A DNA stretch of 64,000 nt from Saccharibacillus endophyticus (GTDB lineage Bacteria > Bacillota > Bacilli > Paenibacillales > Paenibacillaceae): positions 434,001 to 498,000 of the forward strand of contig NZ_JAAZWE010000003.1 of NCBI RefSeq assembly GCF_013185185.1, written 5' to 3'. The notes below the pieces were generated by a model. That model worked only from the letters and a program-made list of their open reading frames with translations. It did no database searches and was not told where the DNA came from. This document shows, piece by piece, positions 9,038-17,811 of this stretch; the first letter of the stretch is position 1; each line of letters begins with the position of its first letter. A program made the translations under genes and the position numbers.

Positions 9038-10771
9038 ATGAGAAACAAATTCAGACTGACTTTTTTTGCGAAAAACATGATCATGATCGCGTTCGGTATT
9101 TTGCTGGTAGGCGGTTTGTTAACAGGGATCACCGTCAAGCTGCAGCAGAAGATGGCGCTTGATAGTCTTCGCAGTCAATACCTGGACGTAACGGATTACG
9201 TAAGGGCTCAAATCGGCAATCCGCTGATCGCGGAAGCAGTCGCTGATCCGGCTCCGGATAACGAAACAGGGAAAAAACTGACTCCGATGCTTGATCAAGT
9301 ATCGGATTTGAACTCCAATGTTGCGCAAGCTTATGTGTTCGGCGTGGATCTGGAGAACGGAACGCAGACCGTCGTGGCTTCGCCGACCCATCTGACGGCG
9401 GACGGCATGGTGCCGGGTACGCGTTACGAAAATCCTCCGGAGATGCTCAAAGCCATGCAGGCGATCATCGAGAGCAAGCAAGCGACGACCACCAATGCTT
9501 TTACCGACGACTACGGAACTTGGATCACGATGCTTCAGCCGATCCTGGACGACTCGGGCAGTCTGATCGCCGTGATGGGGCTGGATATCAATGCGCTGGA
9601 TATTGCCCAAAATACAAAGGACATTTTGCTGACTTCGCTGCTTGCCATGGCGCTTTGCTTCATCGGCGTGCTTGTATTTCAATATTTCGTGATGCGCCGC
9701 ATGATGAAGCCGATCCGCGAATTGTTCGGAGCGATCGGCCAAATGAACGACGGCGACCTGAACGTGCAGCTGCATACGAATCGAAAAGACGACTTCGGCG
9801 ATTTGAACCGCAAGTTTTCCGAGATGGCGCTTGAGATCAAAACCATTATTTCGGGCGTCCAAAGCCGTGCGCGGCAAGCCGCCGACTCTTCGGCCGCATT
9901 GCAGGAAGAAGTCGAGAAAAACGTGCGTATTCAAAACGGCGTGACGGAAAGCGCGGAGCGCATGAGCGTCGGAGCCCGCACGCAGGAAAGTTCGGCCGAG
10001 GAAACGTCGAGAGTCATGGAAGAGATGTCGCGTGCCATTCAGGAGATCGCGCAAACGGCTTATCAGGTATCCGAAGCGGCTTCCGAGATGAAAACGGAAG
10101 CGGCGGCGGGCGGAGAGTCGATTGATCGCGTCGGCGAACAGATGTCGGCCATCAGCACGTCGGTCGGGCGTTCCTCGGAGCGAATTCGCGAGCTTCAGGA
10201 GCGTTCGCGCGAGATCGAAGGCATTGCGGGGTTGATCTCCGGCATTGCTTCGCAAACGAATCTGCTGGCGCTCAACGCTGCGATCGAGGCGGCAAGAGCC
10301 GGCGATCACGGCAAAGGCTTCGCGGTCGTCGCGGAAGAGGTGCGCAAACTTGCCGACCAGTCAGCGACTTCGGCGAACCAAATCTCGGGCATTCTCGGCT
10401 TGATGATTCGGGAAACGGATGAAGCGGTCGTGTTGATGCAAGAAGGGATGCACGAGGTAGAGACCGGCCTTACGCTGTCGCAGCGTTCGGGCGAAGCTTT
10501 CCGACGGATCGAAGTAGCGATCGGCAACGTATCCACGCAGACGGAAGACATGTCGGCCGTTACGGAGCAGATGTCGGCCAGCTCCGAAGAAGTAGCCGCT
10601 TCGGTGAACGAACTGGCGGGAATCGCCAAAGAATCGTCGGGCGGCGCGATTGAAGTGACGCAGGCCTCGCAGCTGCAGCGCGAATCGCTGGATATCGTGT
10701 CCGCTTCTTCGGAAGAAGTGAACGGTATCGCGTTGGAACTCAGCAAATTGATTGCCAAATTCAAGATTTAA
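9038..10771 (+). CDS. Methyl-accepting chemotaxis protein
   Basis: This is a 577-residue transmembrane chemoreceptor. A TM segment lies at about residues 8-30 ([18 protein letters not shown]). An extracellular Cache-like sensor spans about 30-200 and a second TM about 205-228 ([19 protein letters not shown]). HAMP follows, then the long coiled signalling domain with hairpin tip [21 protein letters not shown] 9038 has GGGGGAA about 4-5 nt upstream. ATGs at 8993 and 9011 are in frame, but 8993 would lie at or before the proposed transcription start. The ligand is unknown. It is monocistronic with a terminator. Confidence 0.9.
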   Translation: MRNKFRLTFFAKNMIMIAFGILLVGGLLTGITVKLQQKMALDSLRSQYLDVTDYVRAQIGNPLIAEAVADPAPDNETGKKLTPMLDQVSDLNSNVAQAYVFGVDLENGTQTVVASPTHLTADGMVPGTRYENPPEMLKAMQAIIESKQATTTNAFTDDYGTWITMLQPILDDSGSLIAVMGLDINALDIAQNTKDILLTSLLAMALCFIGVLVFQYFVMRRMMKPIRELFGAIGQMNDGDLNVQLHTNRKDDFGDLNRKFSEMALEIKTIISGVQSRARQAADSSAALQEEVEKNVRIQNGVTESAERMSVGARTQESSAEETSRVMEEMSRAIQEIAQTAYQVSEAASEMKTEAAAGGESIDRVGEQMSAISTSVGRSSERIRELQERSREIEGIAGLISGIASQTNLLALNAAIEAARAGDHGKGFAVVAEEVRKLADQSATSANQISGILGLMIRETDEAVVLMQEGMHEVETGLTLSQRSGEAFRRIEVAIGNVSTQTEDMSAVTEQMSASSEEVAASVNELAGIAKESSGGAIEVTQASQLQRESLDIVSASSEEVNGIALELSKLIAKFKI

Positions 10772-10788
10772 TCGGTTCTTTTCCGTGT

Positions 10789-10836
10789 AAAGGCTGCCCC
10801 GAACGCCACATCGATGGCAGGGACAGCCTTTTTTCG
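10789..10836 (+). terminator. Terminator of the chemoreceptor gene
   Basis: AAGGCTG-CCCC and GGGA-CAGCCTT form the stem, followed by six T. It lies 18 nt after the stop codon. Confidence 0.8.
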
Positions 10837-10883
10837 TTATGAAAACAACCGAAATGTTGCGAGAATGCTCTTGCCGACTTTAT

Positions 10884-10897
10884 TGTTAACGCTTACA
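10884..10897 (+). promoter_or_regulatory. cre-like (CcpA) site upstream of the sugar two-component genes
   Basis: TGTTAACGCTTACA matches the catabolite-responsive element TGWAARCGYTWWCA at 13 of 14 positions. It lies 40 nt before the kinase start, near where a promoter should be, consistent with carbon catabolite repression of the carbohydrate cluster. Confidence 0.6.
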
Positions 10898-10936
10898 ATT
10901 AGTAAGCTTGCAAACACCGAAAGGGAGGAAACTCCG

Positions 10937-12706
10937 ATGCCTCGCGCCAATCTTTTTGCGAAAATGATGCTGATTCTGACTCTCATGTGGATTCCGGTTG
11001 CGCTCCTGTACGGATATTCGAACAAAACGACAACCGACGTGCTGCGTGCGGAACTCGGCGAATCGAACCGGAACCAGTTGGCCTTTTTCCAAAGTCAGGT
11101 TAATACCAATATCGAAATGCTCGCTTCCTGGCCGAATCTGCTGATTCATGATCCGGACATCGAAAGCTTCCGCAAACTATATACGAACGGCGGTTATTTC
11201 AATCTGGACGAAATCAATCTGGTCAAGCGTATTCAGAACAAGCTGAGCATCCAGGAAAGTTCGTCGAATTGGAAAAGCCGCCTGCATCTCTATTCGCCGT
11301 CGCTGCGCCGCGTCGTGTCGGAAAATGATGCCCGCGCTTACGATCCGGCCCTGCTTCAAGCCATGATCAAGCCGGGCTGGCAGGTGACTCGGGCGAAAGA
11401 GGGCAACGAAGAGATTTTCTTGTTCTCCTGGTTCACGGTCGCGCCTTACGGCATCGCCGATCCCGCGTTGAAAGCCGAAACGATCGTGGAGCTCGAATTC
11501 GACAGCCGCAATATCCAGAACATGCTCGATAAGTTCAAAGACGACGGTCGGCATGATCCTTTTTATTATCGAGAGGACATGGGCGTGATTTACAACCGGA
11601 CATCGGATCATGACTTGACGGGGAAAATGATGCAGAAGCTTAACGTATCGCCGCTGCCGGAAAGCGATAATCTCACTGTCAATATCGACGGGGAACCCTA
11701 TATGGTAAGCATCGTGCTGTCCAAAGAAACCGGCTGGTACTTGATCGATTACATGCCGATGGCCGATATGCTGGCGCCGATCCGAAAATCCAATCTGCTA
11801 TTCTATTTCTCGATCCTCACGCTGCTCGTCATGGGCTCGGTGGCGGCGTATCTGCTTTACGTGCAGGTACAGATCCCGATCCGCCAGTTGATTCGGGGTT
11901 TCCAGCGTCTTCAGCAAGAAGATTATTCGGTGCGCATCAAGCCAAAGGGCCGCAACGAGTTCAGTTTTCTGTCGGAGCGCTTCAATCAGATGGTGGACAA
12001 AATACAGAACCTTTTCGAACACGTATACCTGGAGCAGCTGCATGTCAAAGAAGCGAGGCTGAAGCAGCTGCAATCGCAGATCAATCCGCATTTCTTCTAT
12101 AATTGCCTATCGTTCGTGACCAGTATGGCGAAGCTCGGACGGATGGACGCGGTCGTGGCGATGTCGCACAGCCTGTCGAGGTACTACCGGTACACGACGC
12201 GGCAAGAGCGGGAATTGGTTCCTTTGAAAGAAGAAGTGGAATTCGTGCGTCACTATCTGGAGATTCAGAAGATGCGCATGAGCCGTCTCGATTACGTGAT
12301 CGAATTGCCGGAAGATTTATTGGATCTGTACGTATCGCCGCTCATTCTTCAACCGCTCGTGGAAAATGCCGTCATTCACGGAATCGAACCGCATGCGGAA
12401 TCCGGGTTGATTCGGATTTCCGGAGAGTTGGGCGAAGACGGAACCGTGATCATTCGCGTCGAAGACAACGGCGGCGGACTGGACGAAGTCGGGCGCGAAA
12501 AGCTGAAGCGGCGCCTGGCCGAGCCGATGAGCGAAGAAACGGGCTGCGGATTATGGAACGTCAACCAGCGGCTGCAATTGCGAAGCGCTAAGGAAGCCGG
12601 GGTTCGAACCGAAGATTCGCCGCTTGGCGGTTTGACGGTGATGTTGGTCTGGAACGAGCATCCGAAGGATGACCGCGATGAAGAGACGCTGCGGCATTCG
12701 ATATAA
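10937..12706 (+). CDS. YesM-type sensor histidine kinase
   Basis: This 589-residue membrane kinase starts at ATG 10937 with GGGAGGAA about 7 nt upstream. TM1 spans about residues 8-28 and an extracellular Cache-like domain about 30-285. TM2 follows at about 290-312, then HAMP. The His_kinase domain has the phosphoacceptor His at about residue 385 in QINPHFFYN. The HATPase_c domain shows LVENAVIHGIEPH and VEDNGGGLDE. This family usually senses sugars or sugar-binding proteins and phosphorylates an adjacent AraC-type regulator, here 27 nt downstream. A cre-like site precedes it. Confidence 0.9.
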   Translation: MPRANLFAKMMLILTLMWIPVALLYGYSNKTTTDVLRAELGESNRNQLAFFQSQVNTNIEMLASWPNLLIHDPDIESFRKLYTNGGYFNLDEINLVKRIQNKLSIQESSSNWKSRLHLYSPSLRRVVSENDARAYDPALLQAMIKPGWQVTRAKEGNEEIFLFSWFTVAPYGIADPALKAETIVELEFDSRNIQNMLDKFKDDGRHDPFYYREDMGVIYNRTSDHDLTGKMMQKLNVSPLPESDNLTVNIDGEPYMVSIVLSKETGWYLIDYMPMADMLAPIRKSNLLFYFSILTLLVMGSVAAYLLYVQVQIPIRQLIRGFQRLQQEDYSVRIKPKGRNEFSFLSERFNQMVDKIQNLFEHVYLEQLHVKEARLKQLQSQINPHFFYNCLSFVTSMAKLGRMDAVVAMSHSLSRYYRYTTRQERELVPLKEEVEFVRHYLEIQKMRMSRLDYVIELPEDLLDLYVSPLILQPLVENAVIHGIEPHAESGLIRISGELGEDGTVIIRVEDNGGGLDEVGREKLKRRLAEPMSEETGCGLWNVNQRLQLRSAKEAGVRTEDSPLGGLTVMLVWNEHPKDDRDEETLRHSI

Positions 12707-12733
12707 CTTTTCAAAAAGAAAGGAGTACTGAAC

Positions 12734-14392
12734 ATGATCGAAGTGCTGCTTGTCGACGACGAGACTTATGTGACGGAAAGTTTGGAGCTGACGATTCCTT
12801 GGGAGGAGATCGGGGTGAGTACGGTACGCCGCGCCGCTTCGGGAGCGGAGGCGCTGGCGATTATGGAAGAGGAAGCGATTGACTTGGTCGTGACCGATAT
12901 TCGGATGCCGGGCATGGACGGGCTTCAACTGATCGAAGAGATCGGTCGGCGTTGGCCGGGGGTACGCTGCATTTTGCTGACCGGACACAGTGATTTTACG
13001 TATGCGAAAAAGGCGCTTCAGCTTCGGGCCAGCGATTACGTGCTGAAGCCGGTGGACGACGACGAGTTCGTCGCGGCCGTCTCTGAAGCTTTGGATTCGC
13101 TGCGGGAAGAGTGGGACGAGTTCGATAAGGTTCACCGTTTGCTGTACAGCCGGAAGTCCGATTATAAAGTGCTGCGCGAGAATCTGCTGCATGAGCTGCT
13201 GCTGGGGCGGGAACTGAGCCGGCAAGCGCTCAGCGAACAGCTTCGTGCGTACGAGCTGCCGCTGCAAGCCGGACAACCGACGCTGATGCTGTTGGCTCGT
13301 TTGGAAGGACGCTTCGCCGCGATGGACGAGTCTTCGCTGGAATTGATGGACTTTGCTGCTGGCAATATCGCGGAAGAGGTTCTGCGCGGCCAGCCGCTTT
13401 GGTACGGGAGCGGCCCGCACGGTTGTCTGGTGCTGCTGCTTCAGCCGGGCGAATCCGGCGATGAGCCGGGATTGGAACAAACCGCGCGCGGTCTCGACCG
13501 CCGTCTGGAGAAGCTGCAAGAGCATGTTCGGCTTTATTTAAAAGGGGAGATCTCGCTCTCGGTATCCACGGTATTCGAACTTGGCGGCAGCGATCCCGGA
13601 GCGGCTTACCGGCGCACGCTCGGCTCGCTGTATGCGGCCGGAAACAGCGGACGGACCGTATATGTCGATCCGCAAGCCGCGGCTGCGGGAGCTTCGGTAT
13701 CCGATGCGGTCTCGCCCGCAAGCGAAGACCGGGGCAGCGTCACCGAATTGATGTACACGCCGCCTACGCTGCTGCATCTGCTGGAATCCCGTCAATGGGA
13801 CGAAGTGCGAACCAAAATCTCCACCGTCTTCGATGCCGCCGAACGAGCCGGGCTGGCCGGACCGCCGATGTACGAGATTTATTTATGGATGACCAACGCG
13901 TTCTTGTTTATTTCACACCGCGAAGGCCAACCCGTAGGCGATTTGGGCGGCGAAGAAGGCTTCGACCCCGTACTGGCGCGCGGTCTGGTCCAGCAGCCGC
14001 AGCGCCTGCGGACTTGGGGACTGCGCTTGCTCGACGGCTTGGCCGAACAAACCTCGGCCGGAGCCGGCGACGGCCGCAGCAAAGTCGTCAGCCGCGTCCG
14101 CCAACTGGTCGGCACCGGGTTGGACGGCGACCTCTCCGTCAAAACACTGGCCGATCAAGTGTATCTGCATCCCGTATATCTGTCGAAAATCTACAAAGCC
14201 GAAACCGGCGAAGCGCTGGGCGATTATATCATCCGCATGCGCATGGAACGCGCCGCCCATCTGCTGAAAAACTCGGGGAAGAAAATTTATGAGATTACGA
14301 GCGAGTTGGGTTACCAGAATCCGCAGTATTTCAGCAAGATGTTCAAAAAGCAATACGGCATGACGCCGAATGAATTTCGGGAGTTAAGCTGA
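12734..14392 (+). CDS. YesN-type response regulator (receiver plus AraC DNA-binding domain)
   Basis: This is a 552-residue regulator. The N-terminal receiver has acidic residues D8 and D9, the phosphoacceptor Asp at about 55 in VTDIRMPGMDG, and the Lys of LKPVDD. A long middle region of unknown fold follows. The C-terminal AraC-type double helix-turn-helix (about 445-550) contains IYEITSELGYQNPQYFSKMFKKQYG split over its second motif. AAGGAG lies 8-9 nt before ATG. It forms an operon with the kinase and very likely activates the sugar ABC genes that follow. Its stop codon lies inside a palindromic element. Confidence 0.9.
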   Translation: MIEVLLVDDETYVTESLELTIPWEEIGVSTVRRAASGAEALAIMEEEAIDLVVTDIRMPGMDGLQLIEEIGRRWPGVRCILLTGHSDFTYAKKALQLRASDYVLKPVDDDEFVAAVSEALDSLREEWDEFDKVHRLLYSRKSDYKVLRENLLHELLLGRELSRQALSEQLRAYELPLQAGQPTLMLLARLEGRFAAMDESSLELMDFAAGNIAEEVLRGQPLWYGSGPHGCLVLLLQPGESGDEPGLEQTARGLDRRLEKLQEHVRLYLKGEISLSVSTVFELGGSDPGAAYRRTLGSLYAAGNSGRTVYVDPQAAAAGASVSDAVSPASEDRGSVTELMYTPPTLLHLLESRQWDEVRTKISTVFDAAERAGLAGPPMYEIYLWMTNAFLFISHREGQPVGDLGGEEGFDPVLARGLVQQPQRLRTWGLRLLDGLAEQTSAGAGDGRSKVVSRVRQLVGTGLDGDLSVKTLADQVYLHPVYLSKIYKAETGEALGDYIIRMRMERAAHLLKNSGKKIYEITSELGYQNPQYFSKMFKKQYGMTPNEFRELS

Positions 14393-14448
14393 AACGGACA
14401 CGGTATTCAGGATAGAAAATCTTGTATACCATGTCCAACTGTTTCAGC
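14388..14448. repeat. 61-nt palindromic element A
   Basis: Outer arms GCTGAAAC and GTTTCAGC enclose an inner 41-nt hairpin (18 paired positions with a few mismatches, 5-nt loop AGAAA). A 4-nt one-sided bulge, AACT, precedes the right outer arm. It overlaps the stop codon of the response regulator. Element B, 27 nt downstream, has exactly the same geometry. Confidence 0.75.
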
Positions 14449-14475
14449 GCCAGGATATCCGAGGTTTCCCCATAA

Positions 14476-14536
14476 GTTGAAACGGCGGCGAAGAAAAGGA
14501 GGGCACATCCTTTTCTTCGCCGCCCATTGTTTCAAC
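14476..14536. repeat. 61-nt palindromic element B
   Basis: Outer arms GTTGAAAC and GTTTCAAC enclose a 41-nt hairpin with a perfect 17-bp stem and 7-nt loop, plus a 4-nt bulge, CATT, on the right side. Lengths of arms, inner hairpin and bulge equal those of element A, while the inner stem sequence is unrelated. No T run follows, so it is not a typical terminator. Confidence 0.8.
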
Positions 14537-14603
14537 GACGGTCTTGCCTTCAAACATGCAAACAACAACCTTCAACTTCGCATGTTCTCTTCCGTCCCGC
14601 TTC

Positions 14604-14797
14604 TAACGGATCGACATGATGCTTAAAGCCAAAAATCAAAGGTTCCATATTTTTAACGGATCGAGACAACACTTAGCAGGATAAAAAGTCGATTTTCCCA
14701 CTGGTTTTATTGCATTTCGGCTTCTAAGTGTCTCCACGATCCGTTACGTTCGCAAAAGCGAGCAAAAAAGACGGGTAACGGATATGCGATCCGTTAC
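14604..14797. repeat. Cluster of TAACGGATCG repeats
   Basis: TAACGGATCG occurs at 14604 and 14654 on the plus strand and inverted (CGATCCGTTA) at 14737-14746. The last two copies each carry ACACTTAG five bases further on and form an inverted pair (14654-14746). A separate palindrome, GTAACGGAT-5-ATCCGTTAC, lies at 14775-14797. These may be regulator operators or a dispersed intergenic repeat family. Confidence 0.6.
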
Positions 14798-14873
14798 AAC
14801 CGCCTCTCGAAAATTTGCGCGGAAGTTGCTTTCTTTTGAGTGGCTGCTGCACTCGCTCCGAACTTGGTAAACC

Positions 14874-14920
14874 GCAACAATCATTTCTCACCTTGCTTGC
14901 CAAAGGTGCAGGAATGTTGC
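14874..14920. promoter_or_regulatory. Inverted repeat just upstream of the sugar ABC promoter
   Basis: GCAACA (14874-14879) and TGTTGC (14915-14920) enclose ACCTT (14890-14894) and AAGGT (14903-14907). It lies directly upstream of the likely -10 element and could be a binding site for the AraC-type regulator encoded upstream. Confidence 0.35.
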
Positions 14921-14953
14921 AATCGCGACATAGGCCGCCCCGCGATCCGCCCC

Positions 14954-14959
14954 TATAAT
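14954..14959 (+). promoter_or_regulatory. -10 element of the sugar ABC operon
   Basis: A perfect TATAAT lies 36 nt before the start codon of the binding protein. No good -35 sequence is present at the proper spacing (TAGGCC), which fits a promoter that needs an activator. Confidence 0.5.
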
Positions 14960-14995
14960 AAAGAGGCAAGGTAGACGAAACAAGGGGGAAACAAC

Positions 14996-16684
14996 ATGAA
15001 AGCGATATCCCGCAAAAAATGGCTGCCGCTTCTGGCTGCCGGCGCGATGCTGGCTACGACACTCGCAGGCTGCTCCGGCGGAGGCAAAGCAGATGAAAGC
15101 GCGGCAAGCACGGCGCCGAGCGCTGAAAACGTATACAAAGAAAAATACGATCCGCCCGTCACGATCTCGACCGCTTGGGGCGTCGATCCGACCCTGACGT
15201 TCAAAAACGGCGAAACGATCGAAAACAGCGTCGCGACCAAATGGGCCAAAGACCAATTCGGCATCGACATCAAGTCGCTCTGGTCCGTCACCGACACCAA
15301 CGGCGCGTTCGGCACCAAGCTGCGTCTCGCCATGTCCTCCGGACAAGAAATGCCGGACATCCTGACGATCGGCACCGCCGACAACCAAATCGCGCAGGAC
15401 CTGATCGATTCCGGCATGTACGAAGAAGTCGGACCGTTGTTCGACAAGTACGCGTCCGACACCTGGAAATCCGCGATGGATCAAGATCCTAACGTCTGGA
15501 ACGCCTACATGCGCGACGGCAAAAAGATGGGGATTCCGGTACTCGATTACGCCTACAACCACGACTACCTGCTCTGGATTCGTCAGGACTGGCTGGACAA
15601 GCTGAACCTGAAAGCTCCGAAAACGATCGACGAGATGGAAAAAGTCATGGACGCGTTCAAAAACCAAAATCCGGACGGATTGTCCCCGGATCAAGTCGTT
15701 CCGCTCAGCATCGGCTTCAAAACGTCGATGAACACGTGGATGGGCGATCCTTCCTGGATCTTCGGCGCGTACGGTACGCTGCCTCAGCAGTGGAACGTCG
15801 GCGCGGACGGCAAACTGGTCTACGGTTCGACTGAGCCGGGCATGAAGGAAGGCCTGCAAAAGCTGAGCGATTGGCTGAAAAAAGGCTACATTCCTCAGGA
15901 AGCCGCGCTGTGGGACGAAAACAAAACGGCGGAACCTGCGGTCGCGGGTACGGCGGGCATCATTCCGGGACCGTACTGGATGAGCGGCTGGCCGCTCAAA
16001 GATACGGTGCAAAACGCGCCTGACGCGGTCTGGGCACCGATCGAAATCCCGGCCGGACCGGACGGCAAAGCGATGAGACACGGCACGCAGTTCACCAACG
16101 GCGTGACGCTGATCAAAAAAGGCATGGAACATCCTGAAGCGTTCTTCACGTACCAAAACTATTTGTTCGACAACTACGCCAACCCGGAACCGGGCAGCCA
16201 ATACGACAACGGATTGTTCGCGGGGTACGATTACCAGCTTGATGCCGACGGCAAACAGCTTCCGATCGAAGAGATCGACGGCGGTTACGTGAACGTCGTG
16301 CGCTACCTGCTCGTCCGCGACGGCGCCCGTATTCCGGACGCGCAGATGAAAGCCCTGCAAAGCCTGGCCGAAGGCAACGAGCCGAAGACCAAGCTGGAAA
16401 AAGACGTGGCGGTCAACTACGGCAAAGAAACGCCGGCTGCCGCCCAAGTCATCTTGAAGCAGGATGACATCTCCTACAAAAACATGTTCACCGGTCCGAC
16501 GACCGAAACGATGAAGAGCAAAATGGACTATCTCAACAAGATGGAAAACCAAACGTTCAACGAAATCATCTACGGCAAAAAAACGACGGACGCTTTCGAC
16601 GAATTCGTAAGCACATGGAAAGCAGGCGGCGGCGACCAGATCACGACGGAAGTCAATGCTTGGTACGACCAAGTCAAACAATAA
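14996..16684 (+). CDS. Carbohydrate ABC transporter solute-binding lipoprotein
   Basis: This 562-residue extracellular binding protein is of the LipO/YtcQ type, longer than classical family 1 binding proteins (about 420). It has a lipoprotein signal with Lys-rich start and lipobox LAGC at about residue 25. Motifs such as DMPDILTIG-like text (GQEMPDILTIG) and DWLDKLNLKAPKTIDE are typical of this group. AAGGGGGA precedes ATG by 6-7 nt. The neighbouring permeases and GH42 enzyme suggest oligosaccharides containing beta-galactose, which is an inference from context. Confidence 0.88.
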   Translation: MKAISRKKWLPLLAAGAMLATTLAGCSGGGKADESAASTAPSAENVYKEKYDPPVTISTAWGVDPTLTFKNGETIENSVATKWAKDQFGIDIKSLWSVTDTNGAFGTKLRLAMSSGQEMPDILTIGTADNQIAQDLIDSGMYEEVGPLFDKYASDTWKSAMDQDPNVWNAYMRDGKKMGIPVLDYAYNHDYLLWIRQDWLDKLNLKAPKTIDEMEKVMDAFKNQNPDGLSPDQVVPLSIGFKTSMNTWMGDPSWIFGAYGTLPQQWNVGADGKLVYGSTEPGMKEGLQKLSDWLKKGYIPQEAALWDENKTAEPAVAGTAGIIPGPYWMSGWPLKDTVQNAPDAVWAPIEIPAGPDGKAMRHGTQFTNGVTLIKKGMEHPEAFFTYQNYLFDNYANPEPGSQYDNGLFAGYDYQLDADGKQLPIEEIDGGYVNVVRYLLVRDGARIPDAQMKALQSLAEGNEPKTKLEKDVAVNYGKETPAAAQVILKQDDISYKNMFTGPTTETMKSKMDYLNKMENQTFNEIIYGKKTTDAFDEFVSTWKAGGGDQITTEVNAWYDQVKQ

Positions 16685-16699
16685 GCTTCGATCCGCGAT

Positions 16700-16738
16700 C
16701 GTTCGGCTCGCATGGTTTTGAAAAACTCGAGCCGAACG
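16700..16738 (+). other. Intercistronic hairpin after the binding-protein gene
   Basis: CGTTCGGCTCG pairs with CGAGCCGAACG (11 bp) around a 17-nt loop with no T run. It sits 16 nt after the binding-protein stop and before the permeases. Such hairpins often stabilise the upstream mRNA and give higher binding-protein levels. Confidence 0.55.
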
Positions 16739-16869
16739 CGGCGCGGAACCGTCAATAAACATCAAAGCGTTCTGCGGCAGCCGCGGAAATCGAAGGCGGC
16801 AGGGGGAGATCTTCCCTGCGGCCTTTGCTTTCCCATGCCCTTTTTCAGCAGTCGAAGGAGGAGAAGCGT

Positions 16870-17760
16870 TTGAAAACATTAAAAAAAACCTGGCCGTTCC
16901 ACGTGATGCTGCTGCCGGCGATGATCTTCCTGATCATCTTCAGCTACATCCCGATGGGCGGGATCGTGATGGCGTTCCAGGATTACAAGCCCTGGCTGGG
17001 GATCAGCGGTTCCGAATGGGTCGGACTGGACAACTTCCGTTATTTGTTCGAGCGCGAAGACAGCGTTCAGGTCATCTGGAATACGCTGTTTATCGCCGTT
17101 TTGAAATTAGTCTTCAACCTGATCGTTCCGTTCTTGTTCGCCATTCTGCTGAATGAAATTCGCAAAACGGCGCTTCAGCGCGGCATTCAGACGCTCGTTT
17201 ATCTGCCTCATTTTCTATCGTGGGTCATCCTCGGCGGCATCCTGATCGACCTTCTGGCAACGGGCGGTCTGGTCAACCGGGTTCTCGGCGTTTTCGGACT
17301 CGGCCCGTACTTCTTCCTCGGCGACAACGATTGGTTCCGCTTCACGGTCATCGTGTCGGATATTTGGAAAGAATTCGGCTACAGCACGATCATCTTCCTC
17401 GCCGCGCTCGCGGGCATCGACCCGTCGCAGTACGAAGCGGCCGAGATCGACGGCGCGACCCGCTTGAAGCAGACGCTGCACATTACCGTTCCTTCGCTGA
17501 TCCCGATCTTAATGGTCGTCGGCACGCTCGCGCTCGGCAACGTGCTCAACGCGGGCTTCGACCAAATCTTCAACCTGTACAATCCGCTGGTATACGAAAA
17601 AGGCGACATCATCGACACCTTCGTGTACCGTACCGCCATTCTCAACGGGGAAATGGGCTTCGGTACCGCGATCGGATTGTTCAAATCGGTCATAAGCATG
17701 GTCTTGATCCTGATCTCGTACCGTCTGGCCTACAAATGGGCCGGGTATCGCATTTTCTAA
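16870..17760 (+). CDS. Carbohydrate ABC transporter permease (LplB type)
   Basis: This 296-residue permease has about six membrane spans, including LLPAMIFLIIFSYIPMGGIV and LVFNLIVPFLFAILLNEI. The EAA motif YEAAEIDGATRLKQTLHIT contacts the ATPase. The start is TTG 16870 with AAGGAGG 8 nt upstream; the ATG at 16825 lacks a site. No ATPase gene lies in the cluster. Transporters of this class commonly share one MsmX-like ATPase encoded elsewhere. Confidence 0.88.
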   Translation: MKTLKKTWPFHVMLLPAMIFLIIFSYIPMGGIVMAFQDYKPWLGISGSEWVGLDNFRYLFEREDSVQVIWNTLFIAVLKLVFNLIVPFLFAILLNEIRKTALQRGIQTLVYLPHFLSWVILGGILIDLLATGGLVNRVLGVFGLGPYFFLGDNDWFRFTVIVSDIWKEFGYSTIIFLAALAGIDPSQYEAAEIDGATRLKQTLHITVPSLIPILMVVGTLALGNVLNAGFDQIFNLYNPLVYEKGDIIDTFVYRTAILNGEMGFGTAIGLFKSVISMVLILISYRLAYKWAGYRIF

Positions 17761-17811
17761 TCCGGATGCCGCGCAGCCGCGCGGCCGTCCTCCGGGGAAA
17801 GAGGGAACTCT

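Noticed and set aside
14388..14536. Two repeats as a CRISPR array
   Set aside because: There are only two units, the similarity is confined to short outer arms, the inner parts are hairpins rather than spacers, and no cas genes are nearby.
14888..16879. A 663-codon minus-strand frame opposite the solute-binding gene
   Set aside because: The plus-strand gene has a lipoprotein signal, ribosome binding site and family motifs. The long antisense frame reflects GC-rich codon bias.
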